From Bog-473 sp963838835 (lineage in GTDB: Bacteria; Actinomycetota; Acidimicrobiia; Acidimicrobiales; RAAP-2), in NCBI GenBank assembly GCA_963838835.1, contig CAWITA010000006.1, positions 11,483-75,482 on the forward strand: 64,000 nucleotides of DNA, read 5' to 3'. A program made the position numbers and the translations under genes. Position 1 is the first letter of the stretch. Each line of letters opens with the position of its first letter. The notes beneath the pieces were generated by a model that was given only the letters and a program-made list of their open reading frames with translations, did not search any database and was not told the DNA's origin. Below are positions 36,196 to 45,314 of this stretch, piece by piece.

Positions 36196-36348
36196 GCGGT
36201 CGCGTCTGGACGGACGATGTCGGATGTGGTCGGGCAAGATCGAGTCGGTACAGGATAGGCATCCGGGAGTCCCAATTGGTCGCGACCCCTGCTGTCCTGC
36301 CTCGCGAGAGCCGTACGTTCCACCCCGGTCCATCGTGGGGATGCCGGC

Positions 36349-36370
36349 GCCCGATTCGTTCGAATCGGGC
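36349..36370 (-). terminator. Near-perfect 22-bp inverted repeat after the LivHMG fusion gene
   Basis: GCCCGATTCG (36349-36358), two bases, CGAATCGGGC (36361-36370): a perfect 10-bp arm pair directly downstream of the stop at 36372. It can form a stable hairpin and probably separates expression of the transporter genes from the binding-protein gene. With no T-run and such a small loop, a protein-binding dyad is the alternative. Confidence 0.5.
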
Positions 36371-36371
36371 T

Positions 36372-39263
36372 TCAAGCGCCGCTGACGTCGAGGGCTTGAC
36401 CCGAAGGTTCTTCGTCTTCGTCGACACCGCCCGTGATCACGGTCCCGTCGCCGGGCGGACAGGCCGGGACGGGTACGCCGGACGTGCCTGACCCGCTGCG
36501 GCTGATGGCTCGCTCGTCGGTGCCGAGATAGCTGGCGATCACGCGGGAATCGTTGCGGATTTCCGACGGGGTGCCTTCGGCGATCACGCGACCGGCCTCG
36601 AAGCAGTACACCCGCTCGGAGATGCTCATGATGAGGGGCATGTCGTGCTCGATCACGAGCACCGTGGCGGCGAGCTCGTGCTTGATCGTGGTGATCAGGG
36701 GCCCAAAGGCCTCGGTCTCGCGTTGCGCCAGCCCGGCCGTCGGCTCGTCGAGGCATAACACCTTGGCCTCGAGCGCGACCAGGCCGGCCAACTCCACGAC
36801 CCTTCGGGTCCCCGTCGAGAGATCGCTCACGTAATGGTCGCGGTAGGAGCCGAGTCCCAGGAACTCGACCAATTCCCCCACCTCGGCCCGCGCCGCCCGG
36901 CCGTGTCGCCGGGCCGAGGGCAAACCCAGCGCGGTGGGGAGCATGGTGGTGCGGTCCTTCGCCTCGAGCGCCACGAGCAGGGTCTCGTTGACGGTCAGCT
37001 CGGGAAACAAAGTGGCCGCCTGGAACGTCCGTCCCAGTCCCAGCCCCGCCCGGTAGCCCGGTGACTTTCCCGCGACCTCCTGTCCGAGGAGCATCACCGA
37101 GCCGGATGCGGACACGAAGCCCCCGATGGCGTTCATGAGCGTCGACTTGCCCGCCCCGTTGGCGCCGATCAGGCCGACGATCTCGCCCCCCTGCAGCGCC
37201 AACGCTGCCCGGTCGACCGCCACGATGCCGCCGAACCGGACACTGAGCCCCGAGACGGCCAGGACCGGATCGACGTCCGGGTCCGGCGGCACGGGTCTCC
37301 GGCGCACGACCGCCCGGTAGGTGGGACGCTCCGGAGCCTTCTTCTCGGCGAGGCGACGGTCGGCCCAGGCCAAGATGGCGTCACGCACCGCGTAGCTGAT
37401 CTGGTTGAGGCCACGGGGGAAGTAAAGCAGGACGACGAGGAGCCCCAGACTGGACGAGAGCAGGCCGAGTGCGGCGTTGTTGGGCGCGAGCGCCGGGATC
37501 CCGATCACGAAGATCGCGCCGATGACCGCACCGCTGACCGAACCCATGCCCCCGATGACGACCATGGCCACGAGGTTGAGCGAGTCGTTGACCAAGAAGA
37601 AGCTCTGAGTGAAAGCGATGTTGGCAAAGGCGCCGGCGAGCAACGCGCCGCCGAGGCCGGCCAGACCACCGGCCAGCGCGAACGACTGGAGCTTCACGCG
37701 GGCCGGACGCACCGTGTAGGCGCCAGCCGTGATCTCGTTGTCGCGCACGGCCATGATGGTGCGACCCACCCCGCTGTCCCTCAAGCGGCCGAGCACGAGG
37801 AGGACGACCGCCAGGACGGCCAGGACCACGTAGTAGTACGTCCGCTGGCCGCCGAAGGACAGGAACCACAGGTGGCCCGGCACGAAAGGCACGTTGGCAC
37901 CGTCGGGCGAGTCGCTCGAGAAGAAGGGGAGGAAATAGAGGTATTGCTGTGCGGTGAGGGCGAAGACGAAGGTGACGACCGCGAGGTAGAGCCCCCGGAC
38001 CCGCAGCGAACCGATGCCGATGCCGAGGGCCAACAACGCGGAGAACACCGTGGTGATTGCGATGGCCGCCCAGAACGGGACACCGTCGTTCACCAGGCGG
38101 GCCGCGAAGAGCGCGGCGAGACCGGCGAAGGCCATCTGCCCGAGCGAGAGCTGGCCGAGCCAACCGGTCAGCACGGTCAGGGACGAGGCGCAGATGGCAA
38201 ACGCCAGTACCGCCGTATAGAGCTGCTGACGTGAGGGCTCGGTGACGACGATGGGCAGGATCACGGCGATGACACCCAAGAGCAAGAGGCCGCCCTTGTC
38301 GATGTTGCGGGCCCACCAGATGGAGCGCAGGCGCTCGGGGATCGGGTGCGCCCGGGGACTGAAGGCGAAGACCTCGCTGTCGTCTCCGCCCTCGCGCTTG
38401 GCGAAGACGACGGCGACGAGCACCGCAACGAACAACAAGAGGTCGGTGATGCCCGGGACGGCAATGAAGTTGTAGCTGAGCACGCTCTGGATGACGCCGA
38501 TGGCGACCGCGGCGAGGACTGCGACGCGGAACGAGCGCATGCGGGCGATCACCGCGGCGGCGAGGGCCTCGGAGAGCGTCTGGGGACCCAGCGTCGCCAG
38601 CCCGGCCGCGGTCGAGGTCTCCCCGGCGATGAGGATCACCGAGAGGGTGGAGAGCCCTGCCGCCAGCGCCCACACCATGGTCGAGACGAGTTTGGGCGAG
38701 ATGGAAGACAGCCGGGCCAGCGAGGGGTTGGCCGCGCATGCCTTGACGGTCTTGCCGATCATGGTGTGGTCCAAGAACCAGATGAGCGCGATGACCGAGA
38801 GCGGAACCAGGATCAGCACCGCCAGGTCGGCGCCCCGGACGTTGACCCCGGCCAACGTCCAGGATCCGTTGAATGCGCTTGGGTAATGAGCACTCGCATT
38901 CGAGGGCTCGGGGATCTCGATGGCGATCGCCTGCGCCAGCCCCGCGATCCCGATGGTCGAGACCAACACGACGACGCGGGGGGCATTCTTCAGGCGGCGA
39001 ATGACCGTCAACTCGACGATGGCCCCGAATGCGAGGCCGACGAGCAGGGCCACGATCAGTGCAGGCCAGAAGGGGACCCCGTACTGAATCGTGAGCAGAG
39101 AGAGCACGACGGCACCAACGACGCCGATTTCGCCCACCGCGAAATTGATGATGCGTGTCGCTCGGTAGATGAGCACCACGCCGACCGCGATCACGGCGAT
39201 GGCCAGGCCCTGGACGAGGCCGTCGAAGACGATCTGGGAGCTGAGCCAGCTGACCGCCAGCAT
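36372..39263 (-). CDS. LivH-LivM-LivG triple fusion (two permeases and one ATPase in one chain)
   Basis: 963 residues. Domain 1 (about 1-290) is a LivH permease: GVVLIYRATRIINFAVGEIG near the N-terminus. Domain 2 (about 318-620) is a LivM permease: LTGWLGQLSLGQMAFAG and IMAVRDNEITAGAYTVRP. Domain 3 (about 662-900) is a LivG ATPase: Walker A GANGAGKST (700-708), signature LSTGTRRVVELAG, Walker B LCLDEPTAGL, VIEHDMPLIM. A Gly/Pro/acidic tail ends the protein. Its ATG overlaps the stop of the MFS-LivF gene (TGATG), so both are translated together. It would form the channel and half the motor of an importer. The reading frame is unbroken, so the fusion is real. Confidence 0.9.
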   Translation of the reverse strand: MLAVSWLSSQIVFDGLVQGLAIAVIAVGVVLIYRATRIINFAVGEIGVVGAVVLSLLTIQYGVPFWPALIVALLVGLAFGAIVELTVIRRLKNAPRVVVLVSTIGIAGLAQAIAIEIPEPSNASAHYPSAFNGSWTLAGVNVRGADLAVLILVPLSVIALIWFLDHTMIGKTVKACAANPSLARLSSISPKLVSTMVWALAAGLSTLSVILIAGETSTAAGLATLGPQTLSEALAAAVIARMRSFRVAVLAAVAIGVIQSVLSYNFIAVPGITDLLLFVAVLVAVVFAKREGGDDSEVFAFSPRAHPIPERLRSIWWARNIDKGGLLLLGVIAVILPIVVTEPSRQQLYTAVLAFAICASSLTVLTGWLGQLSLGQMAFAGLAALFAARLVNDGVPFWAAIAITTVFSALLALGIGIGSLRVRGLYLAVVTFVFALTAQQYLYFLPFFSSDSPDGANVPFVPGHLWFLSFGGQRTYYYVVLAVLAVVLLVLGRLRDSGVGRTIMAVRDNEITAGAYTVRPARVKLQSFALAGGLAGLGGALLAGAFANIAFTQSFFLVNDSLNLVAMVVIGGMGSVSGAVIGAIFVIGIPALAPNNAALGLLSSSLGLLVVLLYFPRGLNQISYAVRDAILAWADRRLAEKKAPERPTYRAVVRRRPVPPDPDVDPVLAVSGLSVRFGGIVAVDRAALALQGGEIVGLIGANGAGKSTLMNAIGGFVSASGSVMLLGQEVAGKSPGYRAGLGLGRTFQAATLFPELTVNETLLVALEAKDRTTMLPTALGLPSARRHGRAARAEVGELVEFLGLGSYRDHYVSDLSTGTRRVVELAGLVALEAKVLCLDEPTAGLAQRETEAFGPLITTIKHELAATVLVIEHDMPLIMSISERVYCFEAGRVIAEGTPSEIRNDSRVIASYLGTDERAISRSGSGTSGVPVPACPPGDGTVITGGVDEDEEPSGQALDVSGA

Positions 39264-41494
39264 CAGACCGGGACCTCGCCACCCAAGAAGACCGCCCGGG
39301 CCAGGTCGTCCCGCTCCATCAGGTCCGCCAGCGCGCCTTCGAAGCGGACCTGACCCTTCTCCAAGAACACGGCCCGGTCGGCGACGGCCGCCGCCACGTT
39401 GAGCGACTGCTCGACGATGATCATGGTCAAGCCCTCGGACTTCAGACGTTCGACGACGCCGAGGAGCTCTTGGACCACGATCGGCGCCAAACCGAGTGAA
39501 AGCTCGTCGATCAGCAGGACCTCGGGTTCGTGCAAGAGCACGATGCCGAGCGCGAGCATCTGCTGCTGGCCGCCCGAGAGCGTGCTGGCGCGACGCCCCT
39601 TGGCGTCTTTGAGGACCGGAAAGAGGTCATACACCCGATTGATACGCCGCCGCAGGTCGGCGCGGTTTCCCCGGTAGGCGAAGCCGCCCATCTCGAGGTT
39701 CTCCTGGATCGTCATGTCACCGAAGACCCCACCGCCGCCGGGCAGCAGGTGGATACCCAGACGGGAACGCTGCTCGGGGGTGGCGTAGGTGACGGTGCGG
39801 CCGGCCAGGCGCACGACGCCGCGGTCGGCCGTGACCAGCCCCGCCGCCACGCGCAGCGCCGTCGACTTGCCGGCGCCGTTCGTGCCGAGCAGGGCGAGGA
39901 CCTCACCTCGGCGAACTTCGAAATCCACGCCGAAGAGAACCTGGACGTGCCCGTAGCTGAAGTCGACGTTGGCCAGCTGGAGGACCGGAACGGACGCAGG
40001 ATCGGTCGCTCGGCGGCGATGTTCCTCAAGCTCTTCTTGGAGCTCGACCACGACGAGGGACAGGTCGTTGCGGATGTAGTGGCTGCCCCGCACGATCATG
40101 AACGAACCGACGATGGTGGTCGGGATCATGATGATCAGGACGGCCGCCCGGGGCCCGAAGGCGTTGTCGAGCCCGGCCGAGAGCACCGCCCCTCCGGTGG
40201 CGCCGATGAAAAACAGATAGATGGCCCCGACCGCGCCCACCATGCCGCGGAGGCGATACGGGGCGACCGAGGTGAGGACCGGTCCGACCATGGAGAAGGC
40301 GCACAAGGTCAGGACGGCGACGGGAACGCTGAAGACCGCCCACAAGATGGCGCCGGGCATGAAGTACTGGATGGGCACCAAGAAGGCCACGGGAAGGATG
40401 ATCTTGCCGATCAAGGCGAGGGCCTGGGCGGGGTCGCGGTGGTAGAGCCGGTCGTAGTAACGACCCACGAACGGCAGGGCCACCAAGACGCCGATGCTGC
40501 CGATGGTGCCGATGAGCCCGCGGCGAAAAGCGTCGAGGTGGTACTCCTGTTGGAGGAAGAGGTTGCCGAGCACGGGCGCGGTGAAGAGGCCAAAGCCCAG
40601 GGCCGAGAACCCGATGAGGCACATCTTGATGGTGCGGATACGCCAGATCCGGGCGAAGGCGGCCTCGAGCGAGGGGGGGACGGGCTGCTTGTCCTCGATC
40701 ACCTCGCCCAGCACGTCGAGCTTCTCGTGCTGCCCACGCGGGGGCTCACGGAGCCAGAAGGCGATGGCGGCCACGAGAACAATCGGGATGGCCAGGAGGT
40801 AGAAGGCCCAGCGCCAGCCGTTCGGCCCTCCGACGAGCGTTGCGATCGTCCCGACCAGCAACGGACTGAGGGCGGCGGCACCGCCCGTCGCCATCCCCAT
40901 GGCCGAGCCGATCCGTCCGCGCAAACTGATGGGATACGTGTCCGCGAGCAACGAACCGTGCACGGTCTGGGTCGATGCTTGCGAGACTCCGGCGCCGAAG
41001 CGGGCCAAGAAGAACAAGAAGATGTTCGAGGCCAGTCCCGACAAGAACACCATGAAGCCGAAGGCAAGCGTGGCGAACCCGATGATCGGGGCCCGGCGGA
41101 ACCGATCGGCGAGCCAACCCATGGGCAGGATCCCGAGCACCAAGAAGCCCCCGGACACCCCGGCCACGAAGACGATCACCCCGGAACTGACGTGCATCGA
41201 CGCGCGGATGTTCGGCGCCAGGACCGCGAGGCCCGAGCTCTGAAGATTGTCCAGCGCGACGATGAGGGCCAGGACGACGAAGGTCCGAGAGCCGGCCTTG
41301 CGCAAACCGTCGCGCAGCGAGGTGTGCTCCTCGCGGGTTCCGGGCAGCATGTCCTCGGGAAGCAGGACCTCTTCGACCGCCGCGGCGGCCCGGCGACGTT
41401 CGTGCGCCGTGTCAGCCACCATGCGGGCCAGGTCGGCGGGGCTCGCGCCATCGGGACCCGGCGTCGCAGGCGCCACGAGCGGCGGATCGCTCAC
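39263..41494 (-). CDS. MFS transporter fused to a LivF-type ABC ATPase
   Basis: 743 residues. Residues 1-65 are cytoplasmic and Ala/Glu-rich. A complete major-facilitator domain follows (about 69-480), with some 12 helices and motif A as GWLADRFRRAP (126-136). Then comes a cytoplasmic LivF-like ATPase (about 499-743): Walker A GTNGAGKST (537-545), signature LSGGQQQML, Walker B VLLIDELSLGLAP, VEQSLN. A secondary carrier joined to an ABC motor is unusual. The partner LivHMG fusion lacks a LivF, so this ATPase probably completes it; the MFS part may be a second transport path or a regulator. First gene of the operon. Confidence 0.9.
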   Translation of the reverse strand: MSDPPLVAPATPGPDGASPADLARMVADTAHERRRAAAAVEEVLLPEDMLPGTREEHTSLRDGLRKAGSRTFVVLALIVALDNLQSSGLAVLAPNIRASMHVSSGVIVFVAGVSGGFLVLGILPMGWLADRFRRAPIIGFATLAFGFMVFLSGLASNIFLFFLARFGAGVSQASTQTVHGSLLADTYPISLRGRIGSAMGMATGGAAALSPLLVGTIATLVGGPNGWRWAFYLLAIPIVLVAAIAFWLREPPRGQHEKLDVLGEVIEDKQPVPPSLEAAFARIWRIRTIKMCLIGFSALGFGLFTAPVLGNLFLQQEYHLDAFRRGLIGTIGSIGVLVALPFVGRYYDRLYHRDPAQALALIGKIILPVAFLVPIQYFMPGAILWAVFSVPVAVLTLCAFSMVGPVLTSVAPYRLRGMVGAVGAIYLFFIGATGGAVLSAGLDNAFGPRAAVLIIMIPTTIVGSFMIVRGSHYIRNDLSLVVVELQEELEEHRRRATDPASVPVLQLANVDFSYGHVQVLFGVDFEVRRGEVLALLGTNGAGKSTALRVAAGLVTADRGVVRLAGRTVTYATPEQRSRLGIHLLPGGGGVFGDMTIQENLEMGGFAYRGNRADLRRRINRVYDLFPVLKDAKGRRASTLSGGQQQMLALGIVLLHEPEVLLIDELSLGLAPIVVQELLGVVERLKSEGLTMIIVEQSLNVAAAVADRAVFLEKGQVRFEGALADLMERDDLARAVFLGGEVPV

Positions 41495-41555
41495 GAGTGC
41501 GTCGTCCTCACCGGGCGTGATCGATGCGGACCATCGCCACCTCCTCGTCCGGATG

Positions 41556-41575
41556 TCTGCAAAAGCTTGCGCAGA
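41556..41575. promoter_or_regulatory. Imperfect 20-bp palindrome in divergent promoter region
   Basis: TCTGC-AA-AAGCTT-GC-GCAGA: the outer arms and the central AAGCTT are symmetrical (16 of 20 positions). It lies in the 188-nt gap between the MFS-LivF gene (minus) and the alpha/beta hydrolase (plus), where a shared operator would be expected. Confidence 0.38.
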
Positions 41576-41682
41576 GGTCTACCAGACTCCCCTCCGCCGG
41601 GGCGATCCCGAGGGCGCGGGCCTGTTACGGTGCGCCCGAACCCGCCGCTCGACCGATGCGGCCGCACCCCGGGGAGGCACGA

Positions 41683-42402
41683 TTGGCGACCTATGTCCTT
41701 GTCCACGGTGGCGGTCACGGCGGCTGGTGCTATCAGCGCGTGGCACGCATCCTGCGATCGTCCCGGCACGAGGTCTACGCGCCCACCATGACCGGTCTGG
41801 GCGAACGGGCCCACCTGCTCGACGACAGGGTCGACTTGAACCGTCACATCGAGGACGTGACGGCAGTGCTGCACTACGAGGACCTGCGCGAGGTGATCCT
41901 GGTGGGTCACAGCTACGGCGGCATGGTGATCACCGGCGTGGCCGACAGGGCCGCCGAGCGCATTGGAAGGCTGGTGTACCTCGACGCGGCAACGCCCGCC
42001 AACGGCCAGTCGCTGCACGACGTGGCCGGCCCGGTCATCGAGGCGGTGCGCCCCTTCGGCGCGGTGGTCGACGGGATGGAGCTGGTGCTGCTCCCCGCAC
42101 CCGACGCCGGGCTCCTCTACGGCGTAACCGACCCGGCCGATCTGGCCTGGATGGCCGAGCGCCTCACCCCTCATCCGTGGCTGTGCTTCACCCAACCACT
42201 CGAGCTCACCAACGAGGCCGCCCTGTGGGCGATCCCGCAATACCACATCGTGTGCACCTCGACCCTCGCCACCCGGGACCGCGCGCTGATGGACCGGGCA
42301 CGTGCCGAGGGCCGACTCTGGGACATCGACACCGGCCACGACCTGATGATCACCGAACCAGAACGAGTCGCAGATGCGTTGCTCCAGGTCGCCGTTCCGT
42401 GA
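41683..42402 (+). CDS. Alpha/beta hydrolase
   Basis: 239 residues. The start YVLVHGGGHGGWCYQRVA and the nucleophile elbow VGHSYGGMV identify the salicylate-esterase/methylesterase-like branch of alpha/beta hydrolases; the catalytic His is in DTGHDLMI. I chose the TTG at 41683 because GGGGAGG lies 6-12 nt upstream and the protein then starts at the fold; an ATG at 41656 is the alternative. It is divergent from the fusion transporter and may hydrolyse an imported ester. Confidence 0.85.
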   Translation: MATYVLVHGGGHGGWCYQRVARILRSSRHEVYAPTMTGLGERAHLLDDRVDLNRHIEDVTAVLHYEDLREVILVGHSYGGMVITGVADRAAERIGRLVYLDAATPANGQSLHDVAGPVIEAVRPFGAVVDGMELVLLPAPDAGLLYGVTDPADLAWMAERLTPHPWLCFTQPLELTNEAALWAIPQYHIVCTSTLATRDRALMDRARAEGRLWDIDTGHDLMITEPERVADALLQVAVP

Positions 42403-42645
42403 GGGGGGCGCCCAGGACAACATGGTTGCTCGGCACGACACCGACCGGTCGAGCCTGACGGTTGGGCGACCGGCCCGACAAGAATTCGGTGGCGTTGGCG
42501 AAGCCTCCGGCAGCCGGGCGCAAGCCCCCCAACTGGGACAACAAGGCCCGCCCGGCGGAAGTGGACCGGCGTCCCCCGAACGCCGACCCCCCACGGGGGC
42601 ACCGCGTTCTGCATAATGGCGCACGAGCAAAGCCAAGGGGGGCCC

Positions 42646-43908
42646 ATGTCTCACGTCTTCAGTCGGCACGCCGGAAGGTTCGCTCTGGCGACGCTGCTGC
42701 TCGCAGGCATCGTCGCCGTCGCCGGCACGGGGGGTACGAGCGCGGCCGGCGCGGCCACGTCGGCCTCACCCATCACCCTCGCGCTGATCACCTCCCTCAC
42801 CGGCGAGGGAGCCTCCGAGTTCAGCCAGGCCCCGGCCGGGTTCAATGCCCGCATCGCGCTCCAGAACGCGCAGGGCGGGGTGAACGGGCACAAGATCTCG
42901 GGGATCGTCCTCGACGACCAGACCAGCCCGACCGAGATCGCGACCGCGGTGCAGGACGCCCTCTCCAAGGGCGCCTTCGGCATCGTGTCGGACAGCCCTC
43001 TGTTCTTCCTGGCCGCGAAGTACCCGAACCAGCAGGGCGTGCCGGTCACCGGCGGCTTCTTCGACGGACCCGAGTGGGGCACCCCGCCCTATAACACCAA
43101 CATGTTCGCTTCCGACGTCGGCAGTGTCGACCCGAAGTACCCGGTCAACACCGGGATCGGGGACTTCATGAAGGCCCACGGCGGGACCGTCCTCTGCTCG
43201 TACGGCTACGGCATCTCGCCTTCGTCGACCCGTTCGGCGATCGGCACCGCGGACTCCTTCGTGCGCGCCGGGGGCAAGGAAGGCGAGCTGGACACCTCCA
43301 TCCCCTTCGGCAGCGTCGCCATGACCACGGAGGCGCTCGTGGCCAAGCAGAAGGGCTGTAATTCCTTCTACGCAGGACTGGACGACAACTCGAACTTCGC
43401 CCTGGCCACGGCGCTGAAGCAGGACGGGGTGAAGCCGAAGGTCGTCGTCTTCCCGACCGGGTACGAACCGGACGTCGTCGGCTCGCCGGCCTGGAGCGAC
43501 TTGCAGGGCGGCTACTTCGACACGACCTTCCGCCCCTTCCAGCTCCCCAACGCCGGGACGCAGCAGATGCAGGCCGCGCTCGAGAAGTACGAGCACTTCA
43601 AGCCCGGGGCCTTCCCGAACTTCAGCCAGTACGAGTCGTGGCTCGGCGCTGACCTCATGATCAAGGGCCTCGAGCTGGCCGGCAAGAACCCCACCCGAGC
43701 CGGCGTGATCAGCGCCCTGCGCAACATCAAGTCCTACAACGGCAACGGCCTGCTGCCGGAGACCATCGACTACGCCACCGTCTTTGGCCACGACCCGGCC
43801 AAGTCGTGCGGGTGGTACATGATCGCCGAGAAGAAGGGGTTCGTCCCCGCCTCGAGCCAGACCACGTGCGGTACGGATATTCCGGGCACGACGACCGTCT
43901 CGGGGTGA
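42646..43908 (+). CDS. LIV-type substrate-binding protein (third in window)
   Basis: 420 residues. Signal peptide with core FALATLLLAGIVAVAG, ending near GAATSA. The mature start SPITLALITSLTGEGASEF matches LIV-type receptors, and ALQNAQGGVNGHKI follows. I chose the ATG at 42646 with AAGGGGGG upstream. Cys residues in VLCSYGYG and KGCNSF may pair. It has no transporter genes beside it apart from the fusion system 1.2 kb away, so it may be an alternative receptor for that system. The 243 nt before it hold no gene I recognise. Confidence 0.9.
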   Translation: MSHVFSRHAGRFALATLLLAGIVAVAGTGGTSAAGAATSASPITLALITSLTGEGASEFSQAPAGFNARIALQNAQGGVNGHKISGIVLDDQTSPTEIATAVQDALSKGAFGIVSDSPLFFLAAKYPNQQGVPVTGGFFDGPEWGTPPYNTNMFASDVGSVDPKYPVNTGIGDFMKAHGGTVLCSYGYGISPSSTRSAIGTADSFVRAGGKEGELDTSIPFGSVAMTTEALVAKQKGCNSFYAGLDDNSNFALATALKQDGVKPKVVVFPTGYEPDVVGSPAWSDLQGGYFDTTFRPFQLPNAGTQQMQAALEKYEHFKPGAFPNFSQYESWLGADLMIKGLELAGKNPTRAGVISALRNIKSYNGNGLLPETIDYATVFGHDPAKSCGWYMIAEKKGFVPASSQTTCGTDIPGTTTVSG

Positions 43909-43911
43909 GCC

Positions 43912-43938
43912 CGGACTGAGCCGCCCCGCGTCAGTCCG
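43912..43938. terminator. Hairpin between convergent binding-protein and TetR genes
   Basis: CGGACTGA (43912-43919) pairs perfectly with TCAGTCCG (43931-43938), with an 11-nt GC-rich loop. It starts 3 nt after one stop and overlaps the last codons of the convergent TetR gene, so it can act in both directions. Confidence 0.55.
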
Positions 43939-44566
43939 TCCTGGAGACGGCGGGCCAAAGCTCATCCGCCCGTGCGGCGGACCGGTCCCCCTCGAGCCGG
44001 CGGATGAAGCCCTCCACGAAGGCGACGGTCTCGGCGTGACCGCTGGACATGCCGAGGGCCTCGTGCTCGATGCCGAGGAACCGGGAGATGCTCGACAGCA
44101 GAACGGTGCACACGATGGGTGGGAGGTCGGCGCTGTCGACGTCGTGCCGCTCGAACAGCTTGCGGAACCCGTTCAGTTGCTCGGACCGAAACCGCTCGGC
44201 CGAGGCGGCGATCTCGGCCCGGATGGCCTTGCGGTGGTTCGCCAGGGCGATGAACTCCATGGTGAGCGCCGTGCCCCGGGGATCGCGGCTGTAGTCCCAC
44301 AATGCCCACAGCGGCTGGTCGGACGCGAGCGCTCGAGACTGTCGTTCGAGTCCCTCTTCGACTCGTCTGCGATGGATCGCCAGGAACAAATCGTCCATCG
44401 TGCGGAAGTAATAGTGGACGAGCTGCGGTTTCAGCTGGGCCTTCGCCGCCACCCGCCTCGAGGTCACCGCGGCGTAGCCCTCGTCGAGCATGAGCTGTTC
44501 TGCAGCGTCCACCAGGATGGCTCGAGTCTTCGACGTCTCGGTGCCGATCCGGCGGCGCGAGCTCAC
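43931..44566 (-). CDS. TetR family transcriptional regulator
   Basis: 211 residues. DNA-binding domain TRAILVDAAEQLMLDEGYAAV with the recognition helix near LKPQLVHYYFRTMDDLF. GTG start one base after the SDR stop, so it belongs to the P450-SDR-TetR operon and may regulate it. The ligand domain has no recognisable specificity signature. Confidence 0.87.
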   Translation of the reverse strand: MSSRRRIGTETSKTRAILVDAAEQLMLDEGYAAVTSRRVAAKAQLKPQLVHYYFRTMDDLFLAIHRRRVEEGLERQSRALASDQPLWALWDYSRDPRGTALTMEFIALANHRKAIRAEIAASAERFRSEQLNGFRKLFERHDVDSADLPPIVCTVLLSSISRFLGIEHEALGMSSGHAETVAFVEGFIRRLEGDRSAARADELWPAVSRTD

Positions 44567-44567
44567 C

Positions 44568-45314
44568 TTAGAGGTACATGCCCCCGTTGACGCCGATCAA
44601 CTGTCCGGTGATGTATCCGGCCTCCTCGGAGCACAGGAAGGAGCAGGCGGCGGCGATGTCCTCGGAGGTCCCGGCCCGTCCGAGCGGCACCATCTTGCCC
44701 AGCTGGTCGATGCTCGGCACGTTCCCGAGTCCCTCGGCGTGCCGCGCCATCGGCGTGTCGACGATCGTCGGCGGAATGGTGTTGACCGTGACACCGTTGC
44801 GCGCGAACTCTCGCGCAAACGCCTTGGTGAGCCCGATGACACCTCCCTTGGACGCGACGTAGTGCGCCATGTTGGGTGCGCCCGACTGGGCGCTCGACGA
44901 CGAGATCGTCACGATCCGGCCCCACCCGGCGGCCACCATGTCCGCGACGGCCAGTTGCATGCAGGTGAAGGTCCCGGTGAGGTTGACGGCCAGCAGCCGG
45001 TCCCACCGCTCGGGCGTGATGTCGAGCGCCGCGTCGAAGGCCTCGATGCCGGCGCTGGTGACGAGGATCGTGACCGGTCCGAGGTCGGCCCGCACCGCCG
45101 TGAAGACCTGTTCCAGACCGCTCCGGTCGGCGACGTCGACCGCGAACGGCGCCACCTTGTGCCCTCGCTCGGCGAGCTCGGCGGCGGCCGCCCGCACGCC
45201 CTCACCGTTGAGATCGAGCAACGCCACGGCGTTGCCGTCTGCGGCAAGTCGCCGGGCGATGCCGAGGCCCATGCCCGAGGCGGCGCCGGTCACGACGGCG
45301 ACCCGGCCGCTCAC
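44568..45314 (-). CDS. Short-chain dehydrogenase/reductase
   Basis: 248 residues. TGAASGMG binds the nucleotide; TSAGIEAF replaces NNAG; the catalytic Ser lies in TISSSSAQSG and Tyr/Lys in YVASKGGVIG; the C-terminus reads GQLIGVNGGMYL. The GTG start overlaps the P450 stop (GTGA). It is clearly paralogous to the SDR at 50009, sharing the SSSSAQSG and HYVASKGGVI segments. Likely oxidises the alcohol formed by the neighbouring P450. Confidence 0.9.
   Translation of the reverse strand: MSGRVAVVTGAASGMGLGIARRLAADGNAVALLDLNGEGVRAAAAELAERGHKVAPFAVDVADRSGLEQVFTAVRADLGPVTILVTSAGIEAFDAALDITPERWDRLLAVNLTGTFTCMQLAVADMVAAGWGRIVTISSSSAQSGAPNMAHYVASKGGVIGLTKAFAREFARNGVTVNTIPPTIVDTPMARHAEGLGNVPSIDQLGKMVPLGRAGTSEDIAAACSFLCSEEAGYITGQLIGVNGGMYL

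Noticed and set aside
39530..41791. 753-codon plus-strand frame opposite the MFS-LivF gene
   Set aside because: Acidic, His/Asp/Gln-rich antisense product; the minus strand has full Walker and MFS motifs.
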